From NCBI GenBank assembly GCA_032622095.1, contig CP136063.1, forward strand, positions 90,803,980-90,867,979: a DNA stretch of 64,000 nucleotides, given 5' to 3'. The notes under the pieces are model-generated. The model made no database searches and was not told the DNA's origin. It was given only the letters and a program-made list of their open reading frames with translations. Below are positions 1-10,735 of this stretch, in pieces (position 1 is the stretch's first letter; the number at the start of each line of letters is the position of its first letter). The translations under genes and the position numbers were made by a program. This stretch comes from Siphonodentalium dalli (Eukaryota > Mollusca > Scaphopoda > Gadilida > Siphonodentaliidae).

Positions 1-132
1 TGCCTTGGTAAAGGGAAAGGACGGAAACATCCGAAAGTGAGTGCCGATGTCGTCGAGCAGCTCAACTCATTCTTCGCACCGTATAATGAGAAATTGTTTC
101 AGATGATTGGACGACGATTGGACTGGGTGTGA
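1..132 (+). CDS. Heparan sulfate 3-O-sulfotransferase-like protein, C-terminal fragment
   Basis: Frame 1 reads 43 residues to a TGA at 130-132 and starts inside the gene, which lies off the left edge. The fragment begins at a Cys followed by the basic stretch GKGKGRK, and ends with a PYNEKLFQMIGRRLDW tail. This is the C-terminal signature of the HS 3-O-sulfotransferase family: second Cys of the disulfide loop, basic substrate loop, then the FxxPYNxKFxxxxG helix. It aligns without gaps across its end with the complete paralogue at 13744-14778 (CLAPSKGRK ... PYNEKFFNLIG). By homology it would be a Golgi type II membrane enzyme moving sulfate from PAPS to the 3-OH of glucosamine in heparan sulfate. 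The catalytic part is not in the window. Confidence 0.85.
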   Translation, partial: CLGKGKGRKHPKVSADVVEQLNSFFAPYNEKLFQMIGRRLDWV

Positions 133-400
133 TTTTTAATGATATTTATTGTTATGATAAAATGGCTCTTTTTGGTAAAACTTCATAATGCTACCATCTT
201 TTGTGACTTTAATAAAGATCCCCATTGCACAAGTCTGGCATATCCTTATTCAACTATTATAGTTAAATTCTGAGAATGCTGAGAGAGTTTTTCTCCATGC
301 TCTTGACTGGTTTCAGAAAATGAATTAAGAATATTCCGGCTAATTTTATGAGAATAGTGAGCGAAAAAGATATATAAATAGACATAACACAACGTGCATC
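133..400. other. 3' flank of the left sulfotransferase
   Basis: AT-rich sequence with the AATAAA noted separately. I see nothing else coding or repetitive before family C element C1. Confidence 0.4.
211..216 (+). promoter_or_regulatory. Poly(A) signal AATAAA of the left sulfotransferase
   Basis: A canonical AATAAA lies 78 bp after the stop codon of the sulfotransferase fragment. Position and sequence fit its cleavage signal; transcript ends cannot be seen. Confidence 0.5.
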
Positions 401-693
401 TTAACCCTTTCTATACTGAATGGATTCTCCCACTCAGTTATAAAAGTGCACATTGGAATGGTCTATTATTATTCATTTGCAGGGGTGTTTATGAAAAATG
501 AGCAGACGACAGAATGAGGAAAAGATAATACAAGTGTAGAAAAGATTCCTATAGTTTTGTGGGAAATGTTCAGATATTAAGTTTAACAGTTAAGTTAAAC
601 AACATGTGGTCATTTGTTGAACTTGTATTACCTGAACATTTGCTATTTAAAGGGAACTACTCGTCAATGAGTATTTAGTATTGAATGGGTTAA
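401..693. mobile_element. TTAA-flanked piggyBac-like MITE, family C, copy C1
   Basis: TTAACCCTTTCTATACTGAA at the left and a matching inverted end ATTGAATGGGTTAA at the right. It shares long internal stretches (TGGATTCTCCCACTCAGTTA, the GAACATTT and ACTACTCGTCAATGAG blocks) with copies at 7600, 19520, 21040, 29872 and 47264. TTAA target plus a CCCTTT end is the piggyBac signature. There is no coding capacity. Confidence 0.7.
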
Positions 694-1677
694 TCAAGGA
701 TTTGTTATCAAATGAGTTGTGGATGGCGCAAGGATATATTTGACAAAAGTGTAGCTTGAGTGAAATGTGACTATGCGTCATCCGCAACGAGTTCGGTAAA
801 AGATTTTAGATTATGATGCAATTTGTGTTCTGTATTTATTCCACACCATTGTGTCAGATATGTTTAATCCAAGACTGTGACTACTATTGATACTATAACT
901 AACTTTATTGAGATTTAATTCTGATGAAAAACTAATTAATATCTGTGCATCACTGCAGGAGATCATCGATTTTATGTGCGTCATCACTCTTGACCACAAC
1001 GTCAACTGGAAGTAACTCCGCTTGTATTCCACTTGTTGTATACAGTAATAACTACTCAATGGCTGGGATTATTTTGAATACATTGCCTCGCATCAACGGG
1101 TGTGGAATAAATATAAGAAATAAATATTGTTGTGCTTAATCTTATTCAGAAATACAGCGGTATTTCTGTTGGGCACATTTAGTGTGAACAGGTCATAGCA
1201 TGGTATTCTTCAACAAAACCTGGCGCCACTATATTCATTTCTTAATTATGCCTCTTGTCAAATTCCTGAACTAGCAATGTCCATCCATTATAAAAGTTGA
1301 ATTGAGAATGTGCCATACTTGTCATTTCTGGATTATGTTAATCATTACTAAGTCATTCAATTCTTGAAATAATATCGGACTGATTATTTTTAAACTTTGA
1401 GACAGTTTTCAAAGAGGCAAAAATTCCTATTGTTTTTTCTGCTATGGAAGAATTTGACAGAATTCAATGTTTATCAAAATTTTTAATGAGAATGAACTTT
1501 AATGAAAATATTCATATCCGATGTGTGTCAAGTTCTGTATTTATTGTACACTCTTGCATTTGGTGAATTAAATACTTGACTGAATTTACTTTATATATGG
1601 ATAAATAATATTTTCATAGTAAAAGTCAAATATTCAGATTTCAATTTAACCCTGAAAGTAAAATACGATTTTTATGT
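694..1677. other. Intergenic, nothing recognised
   Basis: AT-rich. The short frames here (82 and 64 codons) overlap on opposite strands and look like chance. No repeat family was recognised. Confidence 0.4.
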
Positions 1678-2114
1678 TTAACCCTTTCAGTGCCAGGGGC
1701 CGATCTCATCGGCCCTAATTTATGGTCTGTAAAATAATTTTTTTGGGTTGAATTTTTTTGGGTATGCTCAAGCATGCTATAGCGAATTTAAAAACAAGCT
1801 GGATAAAACCTTAGGGAATGTTATAACTCAAAACTATCACCAAGTATTCATAGTAATAATTTTGATGCCCATGAAAAACGTAAGATTCCCTGGCACTAAA
1901 CCTACAGAATAAGTCTTGCACTGGAAGAGTTAAAGAATATAAGAAAAAATTATTAAAATTGTAAAAAATAATAACAAATGATGATAAATTGTTAGGCCAA
2001 TGCATTCTCTTATATATGTGAGGTGACCTATGGTCGACTCGCATATATAAGAGAATGCATTGGCACAGGGTATATGGGTTGATACAAAAATCGGGCCTGG
2101 CACTGAAAGGTTAA
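1678..2114. mobile_element. TTAA-flanked piggyBac-like MITE, family B, copy B1
   Basis: Ends TTAACCCTTTCAGTGCCAGG and CCTGGCACTGAAAGGTTAA are inverted. Inside is the family core, a hairpin of ATGCATTCTCTTATATATG and its complement around GGTGACCTATGGTCGACTCG, plus GGCCGATCTCATCGGCC. It is repeated in ten other places in the window. Confidence 0.75.
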
Positions 2115-2395
2115 AGTGGCGTAGATTCTGTTGAATATATTTTTCACATTATTGGTTGGGGGGAAAAAGAAGAAATCCATTAAATTTGAAATCCATTAAT
2201 ATGTGTAGTCTCAAGTGACGTCTCAAAATTTGTACAAGGAAATAAAATATATTGATTTTGATATTAGCATTGAGAATTGCACATGGGATATAATTGATAA
2301 AGTCTCATAAAATGTCAAAAAATCCTTAGAATATAGTCTCATAAATGGAATTTTTGGCCCTTCTATTATATTTATTCTATGATAATTTAAGACAC

Positions 2396-2600
2396 TGACG
2401 TTGACATTATACCAATTATCGCATTGTTTCGAGGTTGACACGAGGAATTTTCAACCTGAGGAAGTCAATATTCACCAAAGCCGTAGGCCGAGGTTAATAT
2501 TGACTTCCAACGGCTGACAATTCCTTGTGTCAACCAAGAAAAAATGCGATAACTGTTTTATTATATGAAACGCGATTTGATTGGACAAGACGTTGTGACG
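2396..2600. repeat. Foldback element around GAAGTCAATATT arms
   Basis: The arms GGTTGACACGAGGAATT and GAAGTCAATATT at 2430-2478 recur as their complements at 2490-2540, around an AAAGCCGTAGGCCGAGG centre. CGCATT/AATGCG and ACGTTG/CAACGT outer matches extend the pairing. It is a non-coding palindromic element. Confidence 0.6.
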
Positions 2601-2626
2601 TTGGATATCTCTGAGGAAACCTGATA

Positions 2627-2829
2627 TACAGTAATGCCCTAATTAATCGACTCCTTAAACACAGCAGAATTATGGGTAACTTTTCAGGATTTAGTCGGAA
2701 ATATGGCTTGTTGCCATTCATTGGAAAGCTCTCAGGGAGAGCTTTCTGATGAATGGCAACAAACCATATTTCCGACTAAATCCTGAAAAGTTACCCGTAA
2801 TTCTGCTGTGTTAAAGGAGTCGATTACTT
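2627..2829. mobile_element. Palindromic TA-flanked MITE, family A, copy A1 (right end lost)
   Basis: Left end TACAGTAATGCCCTAA, then CCACAGCAGAATTATGGG-type arms, TTTTCAGGATTTAGTCGG and the centre AAAGCTCTC/GAGAGCTTT, followed by the mirror arm. The copy stops at GGAGTCGATTACTTT without the final GGGCATTACTGTA. What follows is a 107 bp sequence that recurs at 3608. Confidence 0.75.
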
Positions 2830-2934
2830 TCAATGACGAAGGTAGACAAAATCACCTTCTATGTTTCAATCTAGTTTTCAATGCTGCCCTCTGTCAAAAT
2901 GTGTTCTCAGATTGGGAAATGAAAGTTCTATCAC
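2828..2934. repeat. 107 bp direct repeat, left copy
   Basis: Nearly identical to 3608-3714 (one C/T difference seen). It follows truncated MITE A1 here and family E element E1 at the other site, 780 bp away. Confidence 0.8.
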
Positions 2935-3004
2935 TTATTATCAGACCTGAAAATACAGTAATGCCCTAATAGGGCATTACTGTATTTTCAGGTCTGATAA
3001 TAAG
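2934..3004. repeat. 71 bp perfect palindrome built on collapsed family A ends
   Basis: The 35-base arm 2934-2968 is exactly complementary to 2970-3004 around a single A. The inner half is the family A terminus (TACAGTAATGCCCTA). The outer 20 bases are not part of family A, yet they are mirrored too. Confidence 0.85.
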
Positions 3005-3082
3005 TTATGATGAGATCATGATACACCAGTGGCTCTCTGTATCAATGTTAATATCTATTCTTGCTGACATTGTTTCTGTTCC

Positions 3083-3610
3083 AAAGGGACTCAAGGCCTT
3101 CGAAGTGGGATCTCGCGAAATAACATAAATTTTATAAAAGTCTGTATTAAACACAAATATGATCAACAAGTGTATGTAAAAATAGATCGACTTTGTTCTT
3201 TAATATAATTTTCATTATTAATAACTCTCCAATAATGAGATTTCGTATATCAAAACCATATTTTTACTGTTACAGTGGCATTACCGATCATAGTCAAATA
3301 AGACACCAAAGTTTAATCAAAACTTGACGGTAAACATTGGAAAAGGTCAAAGCATTGAAAAATATTTAGAAAATTATATTTAGACTAAAATATTTGATTA
3401 TGCGATTATTGATGTCGTTAACACATCATTGTAACAGTTTTGTTTTTATGACAATGGTTTTAACACAGGAATTTTGTTATTGGAGATCTGTCAATAATAA
3501 ATATAAGAACAAACTTGATCTATTTCTCAATATTCCTATTGGTGGTGATGTTTTTACACACTTATATAATTTTCGCACATTTACCCAGTGCGACTGCCTT
3601 GGGTCCCTTT
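3083..3610. mobile_element. MITE family E, copy E1
   Basis: Inverted ends AAAGGGACTCAAGGCCTTCG and TGCCTTGGGTCCCTTT. It shares internal text (AATATTTAGAAAATTATATT, TGTTACAGTGG, GGTGATGTTTTTACA) with copies at 15046, 28664 and 32656. The TTAA target is not preserved at this copy. Confidence 0.7.
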
Positions 3611-3714
3611 CAATGACGAAGGTAGACAAAATCATCTTCTATGTTTCAATCTAGTTTTCAATGCTGCCCTCTGTCAAAATGTGTTCTCAGATTGGGAAAT
3701 GAAAGTTCTATCAC
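3608..3714. repeat. 107 bp direct repeat, right copy
   Basis: Partner of 2828-2934. It begins inside the last bases of E1 (CCCTTT) and continues as CAATGACGAAGGTAGAC. Confidence 0.8.
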
Positions 3715-4437
3715 ATGAAATCACCCCAACAATTAAAACTTTACTTGATTATATATTATTTACCAATGAATTTTGAATATTTAAATGTTGATGCATGTGG
3801 CAATTGATATAAGTTTTTAGTTATAAATAATACGTAAAAATTGACCATTATTTTGTCCAAGTACATTTTTTTTAATAAACAGCTCGTATGGATCAGCCAG
3901 TTAGAGTTTTTTTAATTTTAAATGTCGAGTTAATTAATGAGTAACTACTAAAATATTTTTGACCAAACAGATAAAAGCCTCCATTTTATTGTTAATTTTC
4001 ACTAATTTACAAGTATTCACAAAATAACTTTCATTTCTTAACCTCCATTAATTGTTTTTGTTATTGAATGTTTTTTAACAACGAGTGCTGCATGAGTCGG
4101 TGTTATGATTGTGTTAATTAATATGTAGACAGAGCCCAACGAGCATTAATCAAATGCGATGTCCGCATAAGAATACATGTATATTTCACTATGGTGAATT
4201 TAAATATATATTAATTACACTCCTATTCGCTATTTCCATTGAAATCGCCATTAATTAAAAATGGTATCAAATGTCACTTGTGAATTATGTCATTTCTTGT
4301 GACGCCATTGATGTTACGTATCTTACTGATCTTGACTGAATTTTCGATAGTTGATCTTTCTCCACATCGGGACTTTCATGCATTAATTCTGGATGTTTTA
4401 ATCATATTGGGGAACCAAATTGATGCAGAAGTGTAAT
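3715..4437. other. Intergenic, nothing recognised
   Basis: Very AT-rich. No arms, tandem units or coding signal seen. Confidence 0.4.
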
Positions 4438-4607
4438 AAATAGAGTAATCAATTAGTTCCAAGAATTACGTTAATAATTCACTCGAGACGAGAGACATTT
4501 AGGTAAGAAACTCATGCGCTATAAACACGCGCTCGTTTCTTAGAGACATCTCTCATCTCTCGTGAATTATTCAACGTAATTCTCAGAACCAATTATTTAC
4601 TCTTTAT
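4438..4607. repeat. Foldback element with ~60 bp arms
   Basis: Left arm contains AAGAATTACGTTAATAATTC and CGAGACGAGAGACAT. Right arm has the complements (ATCTCTCATCTCTCG, GAATTATTCAACGTAATTCT). The centre is a CATGCGCTATAAACACGCGC spacer. No other copy was noticed. Confidence 0.65.
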
Positions 4608-4762
4608 GTAATCTGCAACAAGTCTGAAGAAAGATTCAAAATTCTAATGTGTGTTGGGTTCTGTATTTATTCCACACCCTTGCATATGGCCCAGTTGCCT
4701 TGCTGAATATTATAATTATGGCCTACCACAATTTATTTAGATACCAATGCAAACATTTGACA

Positions 4763-4979
4763 TACAGTAATGCTTTAAGTAATTGACTTCTTAACCACAG
4801 CAGAATTATGGGTAACTTTTCAGGATTTAGTCGGAAATATGGCTTATTGCCATTCATCGGAAAGCTCTCGGGGAGAGCTTTCCGATGAATGGCAACAAGC
4901 CATATTTCCGACTAAATCCTGAAAAGTTACCCATAATTCTGCTGTGGTTAAGAAGTTGATTACTTAGAGCATTACTGTA
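4763..4979. mobile_element. Palindromic MITE family A, copy A2 (full length)
   Basis: 217 bp from TACAGTAATGC to GCATTACTGTA, with mirror-complementary arms along the whole length around CTCTCGGGGAGAG. A CAGT...ACTG end with a TA target fits a mariner/pogo-type non-autonomous element. Confidence 0.85.
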
Positions 4980-5244
4980 ATTAGCATAATCACTCTTTGT
5001 AATTTTAAATATTCTAGCTTGTATTCAACGCGAATATTTATCCAATTGCGGTGCTTCATGCTAACGGGTGTGTAATAAATGTCTTTATTGTAAATGTTAT
5101 GAGATGTCTGTTGGTGCGAGATGTCTTGTAAACATTGCCAGGTCTGTGATACTGTGATGTCGTAATATTGTACATACATCCAATCTAGTCAATCTATAGT
5201 CTGACTAAAGTGCAGATGCAGTATATCCCATAGAGAGCCTCACA

Positions 5245-5461
5245 TACAGTAATGCCCTAATTAATCGACTTCTTAACCACAGCAGAATTATGGGTAACTT
5301 TTCAGGATTTAGTCGGAAATATGGCTTGTTGCCATTCATCGGAAAGCTCTCACCGAGAGCTTTCTGATGAATGGCAACAAGCCATATTTCCGACTAAATC
5401 CTGAAAAGTTACCCATAATTCTGCTGTGGTTATGGAGTCAATTAATTTGGGCATTACTGTA
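5245..5461. mobile_element. Palindromic MITE family A, copy A3 (full length)
   Basis: 217 bp, TA flanks, arms as in A2. The centre is CTCTCACCGAGAG. Confidence 0.85.
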
Positions 5462-6401
5462 TACTAAGATAAAATTGAGAATCTTGAAATTTGCTGGGAA
5501 TTGACCTTGAATTTCCTTGCATTTAGAGTAGAGGACCAGAGAGGACCTTGAAAATTGTCGGAAAATTACCTTTAATTTGATTAGGTCTGACATGTTGGAA
5601 CCATGATAGAATCACTGCTGAGGTTCTCTGTCCCTGTTTATTTATTCCAGACTGTATACAATATACTGGAGGGTACCCGCTCTCACCTGGCATCCGACTT
5701 AAAACATTTCGAGCCCCTGTTGTATGTGAGCAGACAACACTTAGTAGTGAGGTTCTCCGCAGGATATATACTGAGTGTGTCCTTTTGTCAGATTGAACAA
5801 TCCAATGTATAGTATATATTTTTCGAGTAGTTTGATAGAATGCCCTCATGTCAGTGGTATATTGTTGGCTGGGATATGAGATGATGCTCTAAACCGACTT
5901 TAATATTAGATGATCATGTTCAGAATGAGCAGAACCTGGTTGTGGTTAGAGAAACTGTAATTTAGATTTTTTTGTGCTATTTGAGTCTGATAGGTCACTC
6001 ACTGTATAACAAAGCAACCAACGACCAATCGAATGAAAGTTGTCATGACATATTCATGCATTAATACCTGAATAAATCCAGGTTAGGGACGTAAAGCTGA
6101 CCCACTCATCCTTGTAGAGTTATCTTTCCTTGATAGCATTCTTAAAGTTACATGATACTATTATAGTTTATAGGGCCTACTGAAAACAGCTGAATCAGAA
6201 TGATTTTCCAATCTTGTCACGAATTGTGAGTTTATAAAACCTTTCTAATGTTGAGGAAAAATTATAATTAACCTCAAATGACAATTAATCCATGGCTCAA
6301 ATTCATTCATTTGTTGAATATATTCTGTTGAGTATAAAAGGAGATGGTCCCATAAATGGCCGGATTTAGTGTACAGTCCCCCTTTAATGGTACCAAAAAA
6401 A
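5462..6401. other. Intergenic, nothing recognised
   Basis: Contains opposed 108- and 69-codon open frames at 5523-5849 that overlap each other and resemble no family I know. Treated as chance. No repeats recognised. Confidence 0.35.
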
Positions 6402-6638
6402 TTAACCCTTTGAGTGCCAGGTCGATTTTGTATCAACCCATATACCCTGTGCCAATGCATTCTCTTATATATGCGAGTCGACCATAGGTCGCCTCGCATA
6501 TACAAGAGAATGCATTGGCCTAACCTTTTTTTTTTTTTTATTTTTTACATTTTTAATAATTTATTCTTATATTCTTTAACAGACTTATTTTGTAGGTTTA
6601 GGGCCGATGAGATCGGCCCCTGGCACTCAAAGGGTTAA
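6402..6638. mobile_element. piggyBac-like MITE family B, copy B2
   Basis: TTAACCCTTTGAGTGCCAGG to CCTGGCACTCAAAGGGTTAA with TTAA on both sides. It has the core hairpin (ATGCATTCTCTTATATATGC and complement), a poly-T run and GGGCCGATGAGATCGGCCCC. Confidence 0.8.
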
Positions 6639-7424
6639 ACAGCAGAACAACTAAAGTTACTTCCTTGATGCAGATTATTTGGGTTATGGGTGAATTTAAA
6701 CAAGACCACTATTTTATCACATGGTAGTACCAGCTCACACTGAGAATGTCACATACCAGTGTGTTGTATGATAAAATATTATAATTGTGATAAAAGAGGT
6801 ATAACTCTATCTAGAAAATGCCTCTTAGATCGTTTCCTTGGTATTGATAAGTGTTTTGTTAATTGCAGGATATTGTGAGGAATATAATTGTGTGAGTTTT
6901 AAAACCTCAAATGGGAAGCCTGGAGGCTTACTGTCGTGTGTACTCATTGTGATCTTTCAAATTTAATCTTTTCGGCGTAGTTAGTTCATCGATATGGTAC
7001 ACTTAATTCTATTCAGATATGAACGTCAACAGATATGCTTGTTTATTATCTATATTTTATATCTATTAGTAAAAATTTACACCGATAAAACTATGGTCTA
7101 AATATGAACACTGATAATGAACACTGATAAAACATAGTCTATCTCTTTTTGTGCTACCAGTTACAGCATGCTATAAATGATTCAATTTCTCTGCAACAAT
7201 ATGTGTTGCAACCACAAATTGTGCACAAACTAGCATATAAACAACTAAAAAGTCAAACTATTCACTGAAATGAAAGGTCTAATTTCTTGTGATTGTATAA
7301 ATAACCTTTAATATATTATAAAATGTGTATTCCAAAAAACCACTTTCAAAAAACTCAGCTTTTTAAAAATGGTTATTCACAACTAAAACTATTTTTGCAA
7401 TAGAATTAATTTAGAAAACATAAG
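6639..7424. other. Intergenic, nothing recognised
   Basis: AT-rich, no arms or coding signal beyond short chance frames. Confidence 0.4.
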
Positions 7425-7582
7425 TACAGTAATGTCCCAAATAATCAACCCCTAAACCACAGCTGAATTATGGGAAATTTTTCAGGATTGTGGTGAGAGC
7501 TTTCCGATGAATTTCAACAAGCCATATTTCCGACTAAATCCTGAAAAATTTCCCATCTGCTGTGGTTAAAGGGTCAACTGTA
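7425..7582. mobile_element. Palindromic MITE family A, copy A4 (internal deletion)
   Basis: TACAGTAATGTCCCAA start and an eroded AACTGTA end. Part of the left arm between CAGGATT and GAGAGCTTTCC is missing. Confidence 0.7.
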
Positions 7583-7599
7583 ACTTTGTTTTGTGCTGC

Positions 7600-7852
7600 T
7601 TAACCCTTTCTGTACTAAATACTCATTGACGAGTAGTTCCCTTAGGAAATGTTCATATAATAAGTTCAACTTATTATCTTGTTGAACTCCATTTCCCTCC
7701 AATGAATGTGAATCACTCTGCACTCGCATTATCTTTTCGTCTGTCTGTTGTTGTTTTTTTTAGCTGAACTCCCCTCCACATGAATGATAGACGGCTCCAA
7801 TTCATACTTTTATAACTGAATGAGAGAATCCATTTAGTATAGAAAGGGTTAA
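7600..7852. mobile_element. piggyBac-like MITE family C, copy C2 (inverted)
   Basis: TTAACCCTTTCTGTACTAAA to TTTAGTATAGAAAGGGTTAA with TTAA flanks. Internal ACTCATTGACGAGTAGTTCC is the mirror of the C1 right part, so the copy is inverted relative to C1. Confidence 0.75.
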
Positions 7853-8246
7853 ATTGTGGTAGCCCTGAATAGATAGACCATATTTACTATTCCCATAAAA
7901 TGGATAACAATAAAGCAGGGAAAATTTAGACAAAATTAATCAGAAGAAATTATTTGCTATTATGATTATGAGTACTACGCTTCACTTTCAAACTCATAGA
8001 ATGCAATGGGGAATTTTAGCAGTACTGATACTATTCTTTTGTTCTAGGGCCTCATGTAAGATAATTAGTTCTGTTCGTTTCTCGTCATCTTACATCAACC
8101 AATGATTATATTGTTCTACCTGATATGTGAGTTATGTGATCACTGACATCATAAATAAATTATATCATCTCAAATTATGTTTATTTATTTTCTTGCATCC
8201 CACTGTTGTCGCTATCAGCTACAAATCCAATGAACATAGTCCCAAT
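7853..8246. other. Intergenic, nothing recognised
   Basis: AT-rich, no structure seen. Confidence 0.4.
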
Positions 8247-8493
8247 AGCCCTCTCATGACGGGAGCTGTGCTGATGCAGGATTAAAGATCATGTACCATT
8301 GTATTCTTTTATATATGCGAGTCTCCTTTATGGAGCCTCGCATATAAAAGAGAATGCACTGGCTAACATGGTCAAGGTAAATATTGTTAGGCCAATGTAT
8401 TCTCTGATATTTGTGAGGCCTCTTTATATAAGAGAATGCATACGCGGAGGGTTTTCGCAAAAATTCAGGAAGCTCCTGACATGGAAGGGTTAA
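8247..8493. mobile_element. piggyBac-like MITE family B, copy B3 (left end eroded)
   Basis: CCTCTCATGACGGGAGCT at the left and AGCTCCTGACATGGAAGGGT then TTAA at the right. Two core hairpins of the ATGCATTCTCTTATATATG type lie inside. The TTAA is lost on the left. Confidence 0.65.
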
Positions 8494-8517
8494 TAAGCTC
8501 CTGGCAGCACCTACCCC

Positions 8518-8537
8518 CTCCCCCCCCCCCCCCCCAC
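8518..8537. repeat. Poly-C tract
   Basis: A C-rich run of about 20 bases between B3 and A5. Confidence 0.7.
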
Positions 8538-8625
8538 CCATTAATATGTGTTTCGTCCATTAATTTTTACCAGAGTTATGGCTCTCCTTGAACGACTGAT
8601 TCAACATGGCCATGGGATTTTTACC

Positions 8626-8821
8626 TACAGTAATGCTCTAAATAATCGACTCCTTAACCACAGCAGAATTATGGGCAATTTTTCAGGATTTAGTCAGAAA
8701 TATGGCTTGTTGCCATTCATCAGAAAGCTCTCACTGACAAGCCATATTTCCGACTAAATCCTGAAAAATTACCCATAATTCTGCTGTGGTTAAGGAGTCG
8801 ATTAATTAGAGCATTACTGTA
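8626..8821. mobile_element. Palindromic MITE family A, copy A5
   Basis: TACAGTAATGCTCTAA to AGAGCATTACTGTA. The right arm lacks the GATGAATGGCAA portion, so pairing is incomplete at the centre. Confidence 0.8.
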
Positions 8822-9012
8822 TGAAGAATTCAGAAAACCACATTGAATTCCGTGTATTTCCATCTTTAGTCATTTAAAAATATCAACGAAGTGGCTCATC
8901 TATCAAATTAGCCCAATGATAAATTCTCTCAAACACTCCGCTGAGTGCGCTTGATCATTTAGTCTTAATTCTCTGAAATATAATGATCATAATTCCACAC
9001 CCAAAGTGGTTA

Positions 9013-9229
9013 TACAGTAATGTCCTAAATAATCAACCCCTAAACCACAGCAGAATTATGGGAAATTTGTCAGGATTCAGTCGGAAATATGGCTTGCTGC
9101 CATTCATCGGAAAGCTCTTGGTAAGAGCTTTCGGATGAATGGCGACAAGCCATATTTTCGACTAAATCCTGAAAAAATTCCCATAATTCAGCTGTGGTTA
9201 AAGGGTCATATACTTTGGGCATTACTATA
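9013..9229. mobile_element. Palindromic MITE family A, copy A6
   Basis: TACAGTAATGTCCTAA start and GGGCATTACTATA end (one change in the terminal repeat). Full-length arms. Confidence 0.8.
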
Positions 9230-9255
9230 AGTTCACAAACAAATGACTCCGTTTC

Positions 9256-9671
9256 AAGTCTTGAAATAGTGTGTCTGTCATTTTCAGAATGAGGTCCCCA
9301 GAGGGTGAAGGTAGTGACGCTATCACACACAGTGGGCTAGCATCACCTAATTCACCCTCTGGGAACCTCATTCTGCTGTGGAAGACCTAGGATCAGATTG
9401 AAAAACTTCAGTTGAAATTGGTGATATTCACCCATCATGTTCATCTCAATTGTGCAATTTCATCCTCTTCAAATTAGGGGATATAGAAATGGAACAGAAG
9501 GAAAAATGTTAATTTTAGACTAGATACTTCCCAGAAGATGAGGCTTGAGCAGAATGAGGTCCCCAGAGAGTGAATTTAGTGATGCTTGCCCACAGTGCGG
9601 GGTAGCATCACTAAATTTACCTTCTGGGGACCTCATTCTGCAAATGACAGACACACTATTTCAAGGCTTAA
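9256..9671. mobile_element. Double-hairpin element family D, copy D1
   Basis: Outer ends CTTGAAATAGTGTGTCTGTC and GACAGACACACTATTTCAAG are inverted. Two internal hairpins, each with arms of the GAATGAGGTCCCCAGAG and complementary CTCTGGGGACCTCATTC type around GCTAGC(ATCAC), are separated by ~170 bp of unique spacer. The same layout occurs at 41558-41985. Confidence 0.75.
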
Positions 9672-9710
9672 TATTAGGTGTTTTTAAATATTTGTTCTCA
9701 ACTAGAGGAG

Positions 9711-9829
9711 TACAGTAATGCCCTAAGTAATTGACTCCTTAACCACAGCAGAATTATGGGTAACTTTTCAGGATTTAGTCGGAAATATGGCTTGTTGCCA
9801 TTCATCGGAAAGCTCTCAAGGGAGAGCTA
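9711..9829. mobile_element. Palindromic MITE family A, copy A7 (left half only)
   Basis: TACAGTAATGCCCTAA through the centre GAAAGCTCTCAAGGGAGAGCT. The right arm is absent. Confidence 0.75.
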
Positions 9830-10220
9830 ATGTTGGTCTGTACTCATATGGATGTACAGCGGCCAAGAGGTTAAAGATTTAATGAAAGCTCCATACACAA
9901 TTCTCATTATAGATTACCACTATTTCAAACTTTATGGTTTACTTGGGAACATGGGTTAGTATTTCATAACTATCATGCTTGACTGGAAATCCATATAAAT
10001 CCATCATGCATAGATAGCTTGTCCCATATAGCACTGAATGATCAGTGTCAGTATGTACAAAGAGGGGTAACTCTACTTAATGAGCAGTCTTCGATTTAAG
10101 ATCATGATGTATGGGTAGTCACTCTAGATTTGTTGGGCTTTCCAGATTGAAAGGAGCTGTGGCCTCCCTTTCTATCAGCTTGTGAAAATATATTTTCATT
10201 GACCCTCAAATATTATTAAG

Positions 10221-10384
10221 TTATTATACAATGTTGCGTACAGTATGTGTTTTTCTTGTGCGAGTCCAGGTTGTGGTTAAAAGTCATATTGGACGAGACA
10301 CGCAGTGTCAAGTCCAATATGACTTTTCACCACAACCTGGACGAATACAAGAAAAACACATACTGTACACAACATTGTATAATG
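10221..10384. repeat. Long foldback element (~75 bp arms)
   Basis: Arms run from TTATTATACAATGTTG and CAGTATGTGTTTTTCTTG inward to AAAAGTCATATTGGAC, and are mirrored by GTCCAATATGACTTTT outward. The 75-codon frame over it is only the hairpin read through. A related short piece is at 10668-10735. Confidence 0.75.
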
Positions 10385-10667
10385 ACATTTTTATTATACA
10401 TCTGTACTAGTATGTTTATCCAAATTTTGGGAATAAAACTTTTGTGGTTATTTTTGGTATATGTCGTCACTTGATTCTCTTTTAAAGCCTATATTTGATC
10501 ATCAGAAAGCATGATTTGGAACAGTAAGCACGGAAGTGAAAAAAAAAAACTCAATGTGGAAGTGAAACAAACATCTGCTTAATTAACCAGAGTATTGTGC
10601 GCGCATCACAATTTCACCGATTCATTTGGCAAATAGAGTTACTTCGTGACATCACGGAGTCCCGATA

Positions 10668-10735
10668 AAAAAGTCATATTGGACTCGATTGAGTTCAATA
10701 TGACTTTCGGGAGTCCAAAATGACTTTTTCCCGGA
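10668..10735. repeat. Short foldback related to 10221-10384
   Basis: AAAGTCATATTGGACTCGA followed by GAGTTCAATATGACTTT and a third GTCCAAAATGACTTTTT. It shares the inner arm of the preceding foldback. Confidence 0.6.

Noticed and set aside
5523-5849. 108-codon frame with an opposed 69-codon frame
   Set aside because: Mutually overlapping on opposite strands in unremarkable sequence, no domain, no splice context.
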